Source: Yinghuangia soli
Lineage (GTDB): Bacteria > Actinomycetota > Actinomycetes > Streptomycetales > Streptomycetaceae
Length of the DNA stretch: 64,000 bases
NCBI RefSeq assembly: GCF_021502675.1
Contig: NZ_JAKFHA010000010.1
Location: 178,281 to 242,280 of the forward strand
Direction of reading: 5' to 3'
The notes under the pieces are model-generated. The model had not been told where the DNA came from. It worked only from the letters and a program-made list of their open reading frames with translations, and made no database searches. Below, one piece after another: positions 35,353 through 43,772 of the stretch. Both the position numbers and the translations under genes were made by a program. The first letter of the stretch is position 1, and each line of letters opens with the position of its first letter.

Positions 35353-36672
35353 GTGGCGCCGGTGATCCGCAACATCCTGGCGAACCGGCGCGCACGCCGC
35401 GCCGCATTGCCGATGTGCACGGCACTGGTGACCGCGACCGCATTGGCCGCGGTGCAGTTTGCGGTGGCCGCGGCGCGCGACGCCCGCCCGCATTTCGCCC
35501 TCGACCTCACCCTCGGCACGCCGGTCGCGGCGGACGGCGAGATTGTCACCGCGGTGGTCCGGCTGGCCATGTCGGGCACCCGCCCGGGCGACCGCGTGAC
35601 GGTCGCCGGCCGGCTCGGCGAGGGGCTGCGCACCGTCGGCGCGGACCCCTCGCGCGGCGGCTTCGACGCGACCGCCGGGGTCTGGACCGTGCCGAGCACA
35701 CCCGGGGCCGGCGAAGCGGTGCTCGTCTGGCGCATCGAGGCGACTGCGGGAGGTGCGGGCGCGCCGGCCCCGCAGATCCGCGTGACGGTGACGTCGCCGC
35801 GCACCCGGGCCCGGGCGCTCGGGCCGTCCGCGAGCGTGTCCCCGCAAGCCTCGGGCAGCCCCGCCGCAAGCCCTGCGGCAAGCCCGTCCGTGTCCACGCC
35901 GGCCGGCCCCGTGCCGAGCCCGTCCGCGACCGCCGCCTCCGTGCCGTCCCAGCCGCCGACCAGCAGGCCCCCGTCCACGCGCCCGGCGACGAGTAGGCCG
36001 CCGAGCACCAGGCCTCCGGCATCCACGAGGCCCCCGGCGACCACCAAGCCGCCGACCTCGCGCCCGCCGACCACCGCTCCGCCCACGACGGCACCGCCTA
36101 CGAGTGCGCCCCCGACCCCGGCCGCCCCGACGACCCCGCCGCCGGACACCGCCACCCCGACCCCGACCCCGACCCCCCCGCCCCCGCCGCCCACCTCGGA
36201 GGTCGACGTCCCCGCCGCGCAGCGCTGCCCGGACGACCCCGCCTCGGCCTGCGCCGAGCTGCGGTTCGGCAAGCCGCGCCTGAGCCTGGCCCGGACCGTC
36301 GACGCCACCGAGGCGCGGCCCGGCCAGACGCTCACGCACACCGTCGCGGTCACCGACAGCGGGGACGCCGCCGCCCTCTTCGCCCGGGTCCGCAACAGCC
36401 TCCCGGCCGGCGCCCCGCTGCTCTGGGGGGCGATGACGCAGGGCACGTACGACACGGCCACCGGTGTCTGGACGACCGGCCGGATTGCCGCGGGCGGCAC
36501 CGCGACGCTCACCCTGGCGGTCCGCGTCCCGGATCCCGCGGCCGGCACCGTGATGTCCGGCCGCTCGGATTTCGTGGCTTCCGCGGATCCTGCACCGGCC
36601 GTCGCGAGCCCCTGCCCCGACGATCCGGACTCGGCGTGTTCGAGTACCCGAATCGCCTCCCGAATGGGGTGA
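35353..36672 (+). CDS. Exported protein with Pro/Ser/Thr linker and DUF11-like C-terminus
   Basis: About 439 residues from GTG 35353; GTG 35362 (GAGG upstream) and TTG 35296 are alternative starts. A basic N-terminus precedes one membrane/signal segment (MCTALVTATALAAVQFAVAAA). Two beta-domains of similar kind, about residues 45-150 (HFALDLTLGTPVAADGEIV) and about 305-420 (LSLARTVDATEARPGQTL, HTVAVTDSGDAAALF), flank a very long low-complexity linker of Pro, Ser and Thr. The linker contains runs of TRPPSTRPP, TTAPPT and PTPTPTPP. CPDDPxSAC occurs twice, near 295 and at the C-terminus. There is no sorting signal. Likely an extracellular stalked protein; function unknown. Confidence 0.7.
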   Translation: MAPVIRNILANRRARRAALPMCTALVTATALAAVQFAVAAARDARPHFALDLTLGTPVAADGEIVTAVVRLAMSGTRPGDRVTVAGRLGEGLRTVGADPSRGGFDATAGVWTVPSTPGAGEAVLVWRIEATAGGAGAPAPQIRVTVTSPRTRARALGPSASVSPQASGSPAASPAASPSVSTPAGPVPSPSATAASVPSQPPTSRPPSTRPATSRPPSTRPPASTRPPATTKPPTSRPPTTAPPTTAPPTSAPPTPAAPTTPPPDTATPTPTPTPPPPPPTSEVDVPAAQRCPDDPASACAELRFGKPRLSLARTVDATEARPGQTLTHTVAVTDSGDAAALFARVRNSLPAGAPLLWGAMTQGTYDTATGVWTTGRIAAGGTATLTLAVRVPDPAAGTVMSGRSDFVASADPAPAVASPCPDDPDSACSSTRIASRMG

Positions 36673-36839
36673 TTCCGCAGCGGTTCCGGTCACCTGCAAA
36701 ACCGACCGGACAGGTTGCCCACCAGTTGTCGTCCGGTTGTCGGCTAACTCGGCCTAAGTCGGCCTAAGCATGTGTCCGCATTCCGGGCAGTCCACGCGCG
36801 ATGACCCGGGGCGGCCGCCGCGGTTGCCGCCGATCGCGA

Positions 36840-36845
36840 TACCTT
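36840..36845 (+). promoter_or_regulatory. -10 box for a leaderless transcript
   Basis: TACCTT ends exactly 6 nt before ATG 36852, favouring that start for the acetyltransferase. Confidence 0.5.
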
Positions 36846-36851
36846 CCCCCC

Positions 36852-37355
36852 ATGGAAGTCACGATCCGCCGGGCCAGAACCTCGGATGTCACGGCCATTC
36901 GAAGGCTGGTGGACGACTACGCGGGCAAGCGCATCCTGCTCGACAAGCCGACGGTGACACTGTTCGAAGACGTGCAGGAGTTCTGGGTCGCGGAACGCGA
37001 CGGGGACGGTGCCGTGGTCGCCTGCGGTGCGCTGCACGTGATGTGGGAGGACCTTGCCGAGGTCCGCACTCTTGCCGTCGACACCTCGTGCCGCGGGTAC
37101 GGTGTGGGCCACCGGGTTCTCGCGAAGTTGCTGGAGACGGCCCGTTGGCTGGGCGTGCGGCGGATATTCTGCCTGACCTTCGAGGTCGACTTCTTCGCGC
37201 GGCACGGCTTCGTGGAGATCGAGGCCACCCCGGTCGATCAGGACGTCTACCGTGAACTGCTTCGTTCGTATGACGAAGGCGTCGCGGAGTTTCTCGACCT
37301 GGAACGCGTGAAGCCCAACACGCTGGGCAACACGCGGATGCTGCTTCACCTGTAG
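36852..37355 (+). CDS. GNAT family N-acetyltransferase, amino-acid N-acetyltransferase-like
   Basis: A 167-residue GNAT. The acetyl-CoA site is in VRTLAVDTSCRGYGVGHRVLAKLLETAR (R/Q-x-x-G-x-G/A), preceded by GAVVACGALHVMWEDLAEV. CLTFEVDFFARHGFVEIEATPVDQDVY matches the end of ArgA-type short N-acetylglutamate synthases of actinobacteria (FFxRHGF). It may therefore make N-acetylglutamate for arginine synthesis, although no arg gene is near. The start is supported by the -10 element. It is followed by lsr2. Confidence 0.85.
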   Translation: MEVTIRRARTSDVTAIRRLVDDYAGKRILLDKPTVTLFEDVQEFWVAERDGDGAVVACGALHVMWEDLAEVRTLAVDTSCRGYGVGHRVLAKLLETARWLGVRRIFCLTFEVDFFARHGFVEIEATPVDQDVYRELLRSYDEGVAEFLDLERVKPNTLGNTRMLLHL

Positions 37356-37575
37356 TCCGGCTGTAGATCGGTGTGCGCCCCGGCAGTTCCGTTTGCCCGG
37401 GCGCCGGATCACCATGCGCGCGGGCAACCGCACGGAACTGTCCGGTAGATCTCCTATCCAGCCTCAAACGCATTGCCGGGGCGTTCGGTTCCGCTTCCCC
37501 GGGTTTGAATTTTTCCGGGAAAAGCGGTTTCCTTTTCATGGTTGGTGGCGATCCCTCCCGATGAAAGGGAAACCG

Positions 37576-37920
37576 GTGGCACAGAAGGTCCAGATTCTTC
37601 TCGTGGACGACCTCGACGGCGGGAAGGCCGACGAGACGGTGACGTTCGCCCTCGACGGTGTCTCGTACGAGATCGACCTCAGCGAAGCGAATGCCGGCGA
37701 GCTCCGCTCTGCGCTGGCTCCGTACGTGCAGGTCGCACGCAAGACCGGGGGCCGCGCCGCGGGCCGCCGGGGCGCGCGGGGGACGGCCAAGTCGGCCGGC
37801 ACGAGCGCGGCCGACACGGCGCTGGTGCGCCAGTGGGCGAGGGAGAACGACTACGAGGTCAGCGAGCGCGGACGGGTCCCTGCCCACATCCGCGAGGCGT
37901 ACGACAAGGCGCACGCCTGA
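37576..37920 (+). CDS. lsr2: Lsr2 family nucleoid-associated protein
   Basis: A small H-NS-like xenogeneic silencer, 114 residues. N-terminal dimerisation domain: VQILLVDDLDGGKADETVTFALDGVSYEIDLSEANAGELRSAL. A basic Gly/Ala linker follows (GGRAAGRRGARGTAKSAG). The C-terminal DNA-binding domain is VRQWARENDYEVSERGRVPAHIREAYDKAH, with the RGR minor-groove motif. GTG 37576 has AAAGGGA upstream; an in-frame ATG at 37561 would add five residues. The sequence just before the gene (37500-37560) is conspicuously AT-richer than the rest of the region, which would suit self-binding. Confidence 0.95.
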   Translation: MAQKVQILLVDDLDGGKADETVTFALDGVSYEIDLSEANAGELRSALAPYVQVARKTGGRAAGRRGARGTAKSAGTSAADTALVRQWARENDYEVSERGRVPAHIREAYDKAHA

Positions 37921-37931
37921 CCGACGTCATC

Positions 37932-37972
37932 GGGCGGCCCCCTTCTCGCAGTGCGCGAGCGGGCGGCCGCCC
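37932..37972. terminator. Hairpin between convergent lsr2 and Prim-Pol genes
   Basis: GGGCGGCC (37932-37939) pairs with GGCCGCCC (37965-37972) around an inner CTCGC/GCGAG stem; TTTG follows. Confidence 0.7.
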
Positions 37973-37992
37973 TTTGCGCATCCCGGGCACCC

Positions 37993-38832
37993 TCAGGCGG
38001 ACGCCGCCGCGTGCCGCTGGCCGGGCAGCAGCCGCACGTGCTGGCAGGCGTCCGCAAGCCCGCTCAGCAGCCGCGTGACGTCCGGGAACCGCACGTCCAC
38101 GCGCATCAGGGTCTCGGCCCGCGCACCGGGCGCCCAGCGCAGCCGGGAGGCCGCCGGGGCGCGCAGCCAGCGGGCCGACTCCCAGTCCCGCGGCCACGGC
38201 GCCAGCCAGGTGGCAGGCCACGGCGAGGGGGCCGGTACGGAGTCCCCGGCTCCGAAGGCGCGCAGGTCCAGGCCCACGCCGGACCAGTCCAGCCAGTCGA
38301 GCAGCCCGGGCAGGTCCTCCGCGACGCCCGGCGCCACGAAGAACTGCACGCGCCCGGCCGCGGTCGCCGCCACCGGGCCGAGCGGGAGCCCGATGCGCTC
38401 CGCGCGGCGCAGCGCCCGGGTGCCGGCCGCGCCGGGCACGTCCAGGACGTCGAAGTGCACCCCGGTGGCGAGCCGCACGGCACGCGGCCGCGCGGCCCAC
38501 TGCCGCACGATGGCCGCGGTGTCGGTGGTCCCCTGGGCCATGCCGTTTGGTTCTGCCGGGTCGGCCGGATCGGTCGGCCAGGTCCGGTCGGCCGCCGCGA
38601 GCGCGCAGGCTGTGCCGCCCGGCGCGCCTGCCGCAGTCCCCGCGTCCGCAGGATCGGGTGCCGGGTGCGGGACAGTGGGTCCCGGGACCGCAGGGGCGGT
38701 CCGGGGCGGCGCGCCGAGCGCGGCTCCGGGCAGCACCGGCCAGCCCAGCGCACCGGCGTACCAGAGCGCCTCGTCGACCGGCCCGGGGGTCATCGCGGCC
38801 GAGCGAGGGGCGAAAAGGAGTGTCGCTGCCAT
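37993..38832 (-). CDS. Stand-alone bifunctional primase/polymerase (Prim-Pol) domain protein
   Basis: 279 residues. The N-terminal segment (ALWYAGALGWPVLPGA) and VHFDVLDVPGAAGTRALRRAERIGLPLGPV carry the Prim-Pol DxD-type metal motif. The FFVAPG and GVGLDLRAFGAG segments follow in the expected order. A Pro/Ala-rich insert lies between the first strand and the metal motif. No helicase domain is fused and no replication gene is adjacent. Such short Prim-Pol-like proteins sit between lsr2 and clpC in related genomes; whether they polymerise is unknown. It is divergent from clpC. Confidence 0.75.
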   Translation of the reverse strand: MAATLLFAPRSAAMTPGPVDEALWYAGALGWPVLPGAALGAPPRTAPAVPGPTVPHPAPDPADAGTAAGAPGGTACALAAADRTWPTDPADPAEPNGMAQGTTDTAAIVRQWAARPRAVRLATGVHFDVLDVPGAAGTRALRRAERIGLPLGPVAATAAGRVQFFVAPGVAEDLPGLLDWLDWSGVGLDLRAFGAGDSVPAPSPWPATWLAPWPRDWESARWLRAPAASRLRWAPGARAETLMRVDVRFPDVTRLLSGLADACQHVRLLPGQRHAAASA

Positions 38833-39335
38833 AGCGTGTTCAACTCCGGGGGAAGACTCCGGTTACGAGAGGTGATCGACCGATTGCGCTATGTATTCAC
38901 GCCAACTGTAACCTTGCCCGTCCCTCTCTCGGGGGAAGCTGCGCGACCTGCGGCGTTTCCCCGTCCGGATGGCGGTCGCCGGGCGTATGCGGGGTGCCGC
39001 CCTGGGTATGAGCCCGGCAGGACCGCACGGGAGGGGGCGAGGATGCGATGCGGGACGGGGTGGAACGGGGTGCCGGCCGGCCGGGCTCGGGCCGTCGGAA
39101 ACGCCTCGTCGGAGCCGCGTTCGCTTCTGGCGTACTCGCAATCGGTCACTCTGCTTGGTTCGGGGGAACACTGCCCCGCACTATCAGGTTTGACTAGGTG
39201 TCCGGCGCGGCCCGCAACACGTGGGTCGCACGTCCTTGTGGACGAAGTGAGCGGTCCCGCGTGCGGGACTAGCATGCGGAAGGACAGGGAGGGGACCGTC
39301 CCCGAACTGCACGACCGCTCTGAGGAGCGATAACG
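38833..39335. other. 503-bp regulatory region between Prim-Pol gene and clpC
   Basis: No gene is seen. It holds a ClgR-like box at 39118-39135, TTGGTT (39155) with CACTAT (39179) as a possible clpC promoter, and GTTC-GGGG-GAAC at 39158-39169. A perfect hairpin GTCCCGC/GCGGGAC lies at 39254-39269 directly before TAGCAT. Palindrome GGGGAC-C-GTCCCC is at 39291-39303. GAGGAG lies just before the clpC ATG. Confidence 0.5.
39118..39135 (+). promoter_or_regulatory. Candidate ClgR operator upstream of clpC
   Basis: CGTTCGCTTCTGGCGTAC contains GTTCGC-N5-GCG and agrees at all but two specified positions with the actinobacterial ClgR consensus (WNNWCGCYNANRGCGWWS, from memory). It lies about 200 bp before clpC, a known ClgR target class. 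Confidence 0.45.
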
Positions 39336-41864
39336 ATGTTCGAGAGGTTCACCGACCGCGCGCGGCGGGTTGTCGTCCTGGCCCAAGAGGAGGCCAGGAT
39401 GCTCAACCACAACTACATCGGAACCGAGCACATCCTCCTCGGCCTCATCCACGAGGGTGAGGGCGTGGCCGCCAAGGCGCTCGAGAGCCTCGGGATTTCG
39501 CTCGAGGCGGTCCGCCAGCAGGTGGAGGAGATCATCGGCCAGGGCCAGCAGGCCCCGTCCGGCCACATCCCCTTCACTCCCCGTGCCAAGAAGGTCCTGG
39601 AGCTCTCGCTGCGCGAGGCGCTCCAGCTGGGGCACAACTACATCGGCACCGAGCACATCCTGCTGGGCCTGATCCGCGAGGGCGAGGGCGTCGCCGCCCA
39701 GGTCCTGGTCAAGCTCGGTGCGGACCTCAACCGGGTCCGCCAGCAGGTGATCCAGCTGCTCTCCGGCTACTCCGGCGAGAAGACCGCCTCCCCGGGCGGT
39801 GCCGGGCAGGAGGGCACGCCGTCCACCTCGCTCGTGCTCGACCAGTTCGGCCGCAATCTCACGCAGGCTGCCCGCGAGGGCAAGCTCGACCCGGTCATCG
39901 GGCGTGAGAAGGAGATCGAGCGGGTCATGCAGGTGCTGTCCCGCCGCACCAAGAACAACCCGGTGCTGATCGGCGAGCCCGGCGTCGGCAAGACCGCCGT
40001 CGTCGAGGGCCTCGCCCAGGCGATCGTCAAGGGCGAGGTGCCCGAGACGCTCAAGGACAAGCAGCTGTACACGCTCGACCTGGGTGCGCTGGTGGCGGGC
40101 TCCCGCTACCGCGGCGACTTCGAGGAGCGCCTGAAGAAGGTGCTCAAGGAGATCCGCACGCGCGGCGACATCATCCTGTTCATCGACGAGCTCCACACCC
40201 TGGTGGGTGCGGGCGCCGCCGAGGGCGCGATCGACGCGGCGAGCATCCTCAAGCCGATGCTGGCCCGCGGCGAGCTGCAGACCATCGGTGCGACGACGCT
40301 CGACGAGTACCGCAAGCACCTGGAGAAGGACGCCGCGCTCGAGCGCCGCTTCCAGCCGATCCAGGTCGCGGAGCCGTCGCTGTCGCACACCATCGAGATC
40401 CTCAAGGGCCTGCGCGACCGGTACGAGGCGCACCACCGCGTCTCGATCACCGACGCCGCGCTGGTCGCCGCGGCGACCCTGGCCGACCGGTACATCTCGG
40501 ACCGCTTCCTGCCGGACAAGGCGATCGACCTGATCGACGAGGCCGGTTCCCGGATGCGCATCCGCCGCATGACCGCGCCGCCGGACCTGCGCGAGTTCGA
40601 CGAGAAGATCGCGAACGTGCGCCGGGAGAAGGAAAGCGCGATCGACGCGCAGGACTTCGAGAAGGCCGCCGCGCTGCGCGACAAGGAGAAGACCCTCCTT
40701 GCCGACAAGGCGAAGCGCGAGAAGGAGTGGAAGGCCGGCGACATGGACGTCGTCGCCGAGGTGGACGAGGAGCTCATCGCCGAGGTCCTGTCCACCGCGA
40801 CCGGCATCCCGGTCTTCAAGCTCACCGAGGAGGAGTCGGCCCGTCTGCTCCGCATGGAGGACGAGCTGCACAAGCGGGTCATCGGCCAGAAGGACGCCAT
40901 CAAGGCGCTCTCCCAGGCGATCCGCCGTACTCGCGCCGGCCTGAAGGACCCGAAGCGTCCCGGTGGCTCGTTCATCTTCGCCGGCCCGTCCGGTGTCGGT
41001 AAGACCGAGCTGTCCAAGACGCTGGCCGAGTTCCTGTTCGGCGACGAGGACGCGCTGATCCAGCTCGACATGTCGGAGTTCTCCGAGAAGCACACCGTGT
41101 CGCGGCTGTTCGGTTCGCCTCCCGGCTACGTCGGCTACGAAGAGGGCGGGCAGCTCACCGAGAAGGTGCGCCGCAAGCCGTTCTCCGTGGTGCTGTTCGA
41201 CGAGGTCGAGAAGGCCCACCCGGACATCTTCAACTCGCTGCTGCAGATCCTGGAGGACGGTCGCCTGACCGACTCCCAGGGCCGCGTGGTCGACTTCAAG
41301 AACACGGTCATCATCATGACGACCAACCTGGGCACCCGGGACATCTCGAAGGGCTTCGGCCTGGGCTTCACCGGCAACTCGGACGTCAAGACCGGGTACG
41401 ACCGCATGAAGGCCAAGGTCAACGAGGAGCTGAAGCAGCACTTCCGCCCCGAGTTCCTGAACCGTGTCGACGACACGATCGTGTTCCACCAGCTGTCCGA
41501 GGACGACATCATCCAGATCGTCGACCTCATGATCGCCAAGGTGGACGAGCGGCTGAAGGACCGGGACATGGGCCTGGAGCTCACCCCGGCGGCCAAGAAG
41601 CTGCTCGCCAAGAAGGGCTACGACCCGCTGCTGGGCGCGCGTCCGCTGCGGCGCACGATCCAGCGGGAGATCGAGGACACCCTGTCCGAGAAGATCCTGT
41701 ACGCGGAGCTGCGGCCCGGTTCGATCGTGGTGGTCGGCACCGAAGGCGACGGCGACGAGGAGAAGTTCACCTTCGTCGGCGAGGAGAAGGCGGCGCTGCC
41801 GGACGCCCCGCCGGTCGAGGCCGCGGGCTCCGGCCCGGACCTCACCAAGGGCGAGGCCTCCTGA
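39336..41864 (+). CDS. clpC: ATP-dependent Clp protease ATPase subunit ClpC
   Basis: The AAA+ unfoldase that feeds ClpP, 842 residues, full length. N-terminal Clp_N repeats span about 1-145 ([32 protein letters not shown] twice). D1 has Walker A GEPGVGKT (213-220) and Walker [13 protein letters not shown]-containing middle domain lies around 420-455. D2 has Walker A GPSGVGKT (550-557), Walker B VLFDEVEK and the ClpP-contact loop region GLGFTG. GAGGAG before ATG 39336 fixes the start. The Gly/Pro/Glu-rich C-terminus is disordered. A long upstream region with a ClgR-like box suggests stress regulation. Confidence 0.97.
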   Translation: MFERFTDRARRVVVLAQEEARMLNHNYIGTEHILLGLIHEGEGVAAKALESLGISLEAVRQQVEEIIGQGQQAPSGHIPFTPRAKKVLELSLREALQLGHNYIGTEHILLGLIREGEGVAAQVLVKLGADLNRVRQQVIQLLSGYSGEKTASPGGAGQEGTPSTSLVLDQFGRNLTQAAREGKLDPVIGREKEIERVMQVLSRRTKNNPVLIGEPGVGKTAVVEGLAQAIVKGEVPETLKDKQLYTLDLGALVAGSRYRGDFEERLKKVLKEIRTRGDIILFIDELHTLVGAGAAEGAIDAASILKPMLARGELQTIGATTLDEYRKHLEKDAALERRFQPIQVAEPSLSHTIEILKGLRDRYEAHHRVSITDAALVAAATLADRYISDRFLPDKAIDLIDEAGSRMRIRRMTAPPDLREFDEKIANVRREKESAIDAQDFEKAAALRDKEKTLLADKAKREKEWKAGDMDVVAEVDEELIAEVLSTATGIPVFKLTEEESARLLRMEDELHKRVIGQKDAIKALSQAIRRTRAGLKDPKRPGGSFIFAGPSGVGKTELSKTLAEFLFGDEDALIQLDMSEFSEKHTVSRLFGSPPGYVGYEEGGQLTEKVRRKPFSVVLFDEVEKAHPDIFNSLLQILEDGRLTDSQGRVVDFKNTVIIMTTNLGTRDISKGFGLGFTGNSDVKTGYDRMKAKVNEELKQHFRPEFLNRVDDTIVFHQLSEDDIIQIVDLMIAKVDERLKDRDMGLELTPAAKKLLAKKGYDPLLGARPLRRTIQREIEDTLSEKILYAELRPGSIVVVGTEGDGDEEKFTFVGEEKAALPDAPPVEAAGSGPDLTKGEAS

Positions 41865-41915
41865 GCCCGACCGGCTGAGCCCGAGGCAGGGCTGAGCGGA
41901 AGCAGACCGAAGCAG

Positions 41916-41949
41916 AAGGGCCGCCCCCGGGAAACCGGGGGCGGCCCTT
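41916..41949. terminator. Strong hairpin terminator after clpC
   Basis: A perfect 15-bp stem (41916-41930 with 41935-41949) with a GAAA tetraloop. It serves clpC and possibly the convergent HATPase gene. Confidence 0.85.
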
Positions 41950-42039
41950 CGCCGTTGCCGGGGCCGGCGCGCGTACGACAGGGGGACGCGTACGCACGGG
42001 GCACCCGGCAACTGCCCGCGGCGCCCGTATAGGGAGGGC

Positions 42040-42489
42040 TTACACGGGAACCGGGAAGCAGGCGCAGAGCGCCTTGCGGTCGCCCAGGACCAGCGCCTCG
42101 ATGCGCTCGGCGAGGGTCCGCGCGATGAGCAGGCCGCGGCCGCGCTCCTGCTCGTCGTCCGGCTCTTGCACGTGGTCGAGATCGGGGACGAATTCGGGGG
42201 CGAAGTCGACCACTTCGATCCACAGGTAGCCGGGGCCGACCGAGACCCAGACTTCCAGCCCGCCGCACATGCCGGCGTGCTCCACCGCGTTGCCGGCCAG
42301 CTCGGACACCACCTGGACCGGGCCGAAGCTGTCCAGGCCGAACTTGCGGCACAGTGCTTCGACGTGTTCCCGGGCGGTGGCCACCGAGCTCGGCACGGAC
42401 GGCAGCCGGACGATATAGACGGGCTCCGAATACGCGGCGGTGGCGTGCACAGCTCTCCCTGGGGGCCGCGCGGTGCGACTGAGGTGCAT
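42040..42489 (-). CDS. RsbW-like ATP-binding regulatory protein (HATPase_c_2)
   Basis: A 149-residue anti-sigma-kinase-type ATP-binding domain. It has VATAREHVEALCRKFGLDSFGPVQVVSELAGNAVEHAG (N box), then WIEVVDFAPEFVPD (G1-like) and EQERGRGLLIARTLAERIEAL (ATP lid). Cys residues in HAGMCGG and ALCACFPVPV are notable but unassigned. It is divergent from an XRE-DUF5753 regulator and a DUF397 protein, the standard WhiJ-type cluster in Streptomyces, where such ATPases are often found. The partner sigma factor, if any, is not visible. Confidence 0.88.
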   Translation of the reverse strand: MHLSRTARPPGRAVHATAAYSEPVYIVRLPSVPSSVATAREHVEALCRKFGLDSFGPVQVVSELAGNAVEHAGMCGGLEVWVSVGPGYLWIEVVDFAPEFVPDLDHVQEPDDEQERGRGLLIARTLAERIEALVLGDRKALCACFPVPV

Positions 42490-42603
42490 CGCGTTGATAT
42501 AGCTCTCTGTGTTGACTCGAGAGCACAGGGTGTTCAAGATGAGTGAAGCACCGATGAATCCGCATATGCAAGTAAGAGCGCGCAAGTTCCGAGAGGAGCC
42601 GAT

Positions 42604-43458
42604 GTGGCCATCGATTCCCTCCACGCCCTCAAGCGCAAGCGTCTGGGCCAGGAGCTGCGAAGACTCCGCGAGGACCGGGGGATCAGCCGCATCGCCGCCG
42701 CCGAGGCCATCCGCGGGGATGTCAGCAAGATCTGCCGCATGGAGCTCGCCCGCGCCTATGTGACGCCCCATGATCTGGCGACGCTGTGCCGGCTGTACGA
42801 AGTGCCCGCGCAGGTGCAGTCGGAGCTGGAGCAGTTGGTGGTCGGCAAGCGTCCGCGGCATTGGTGGCGCGAGTATGCCGATGTGATGAACGCGCATCTC
42901 GAGGAGTTCGTGGCCTTCGAGGACAGTGCCACGGTCGAACGCGAGTATCAGCCGATGGTGATCGGCGGACTTCTGCAGTGCGCCGACTACATTGCCGCGA
43001 TCATGGACGCCGGTATCAATCCGCTGGCCGCCGAACAGGTCGAAAGCCTGGTCGCGGTACGGCTCGCCCGGCAGCGCCGGCTGCGCGCCGAACCGGTGCT
43101 GCGGTACCACGGCATCGTTTCCGAGGCGGCGCTGCACTTCGACACCGGGGGCCGCGGTGTGATGCGCACGCAAATGCGCCATCTCGCGGAACTGGCCCGG
43201 CTGCCCAACGTGGTGTTCCAGGTGGTGCCGTTCGAAGCGGGGGCGCGCGCGGCGCACGCGACCGGATTCGCACTCCTCGGATTCACCGATCCGGCTGACG
43301 GCGAAGTCGCGTTCGTGGAGGGTATCGCCGGTATGATTCCTCGCGATTCGCAGCGTGAAGTCCAGCGGTACCACCGGCTGTTCGGCCGAATCGAGCAGGC
43401 TGCCCTGTCGCCGGGCGATTCCCTCGCGCTGATCCTTGAGCGAGCAGAAAGTGTGTAA
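42604..43458 (+). CDS. XRE-family regulator with DUF5753 (WhiJ/AbaA-like)
   Basis: 284 residues. The N-terminal HTH is LGQELRRLREDRGISRIAAAEAIRGDVSKICRMELARAYVTPHDLATLC, and the DUF5753 ligand/partner domain begins at about residue 100 (EFVAFEDSATVEREYQPMVIGGLLQCADYIAAIM) and ends RYHRLFGRIEQAALSPGDSLALI. GAGAGGAG precedes GTG 42604. The gene overlaps the DUF397 gene (TAATG), forming the usual regulator/small-partner pair that in Streptomyces governs development or antibiotic timing. Confidence 0.92.
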   Translation: MAIDSLHALKRKRLGQELRRLREDRGISRIAAAEAIRGDVSKICRMELARAYVTPHDLATLCRLYEVPAQVQSELEQLVVGKRPRHWWREYADVMNAHLEEFVAFEDSATVEREYQPMVIGGLLQCADYIAAIMDAGINPLAAEQVESLVAVRLARQRRLRAEPVLRYHGIVSEAALHFDTGGRGVMRTQMRHLAELARLPNVVFQVVPFEAGARAAHATGFALLGFTDPADGEVAFVEGIAGMIPRDSQREVQRYHRLFGRIEQAALSPGDSLALILERAESV

Positions 43459-43772
43459 TGCCCAACAGCTCTGCCGGTACTTCTCGTACTGCCCGTAGTT
43501 CCCGTACTGCCCTCGCCGACATGCCCGTTCCGGCCGTTTCGGCCGCGGCGCTCTACGATGCCGCCGCTTCCGGTGCGCTGAGCGAAGCCGACTGGGTGAA
43601 GTCGACCTTCTCGCACCAGAACGGCGCATGCGTCGAACTCGCCGGGATCCCGGGCGGCGTGGCGCTGCGCGATTCCAAGGACGTCGGCCGTCCCGCGCTC
43701 TGCTACACGTACGACGAACTCGCGGCATTCATCGCGGGCGTCAAGGCCGGGGAATTCGACTGCTTCCTGTGA
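43458..43772 (+). CDS. DUF397 domain small protein, partner of the XRE regulator
   Basis: 104 residues. The DUF397 core is WVKSTFSHQNGACVELAGIPGGVALRDSKDVGRPALCYTYDELAAFIAGVKAGEFD. A Ser/Thr/Arg/Ala N-terminus encoded by repeated CGTACTGCCC units precedes it and is longer than in most family members. ATG 43458 overlaps the regulator stop. Its 3' end overlaps the convergent AMP-binding gene by 32 bp, with no terminator between. Confidence 0.9.
   Translation: MPNSSAGTSRTARSSRTALADMPVPAVSAAALYDAAASGALSEADWVKSTFSHQNGACVELAGIPGGVALRDSKDVGRPALCYTYDELAAFIAGVKAGEFDCFL

Noticed and set aside
36100..36200. Possible tandem repeat or CRISPR-like array in CCGACC/CCACC runs
   Set aside because: These are codon-level repeats for Pro/Thr in a protein linker, not spaced direct repeats.
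38889..42011. 1040-residue open frame opposite clpC
   Set aside because: It is the antisense shadow of a highly conserved gene; composition is Leu/Asp/Arg-rich as expected from reversed GC-rich codons, with no recognisable domain.
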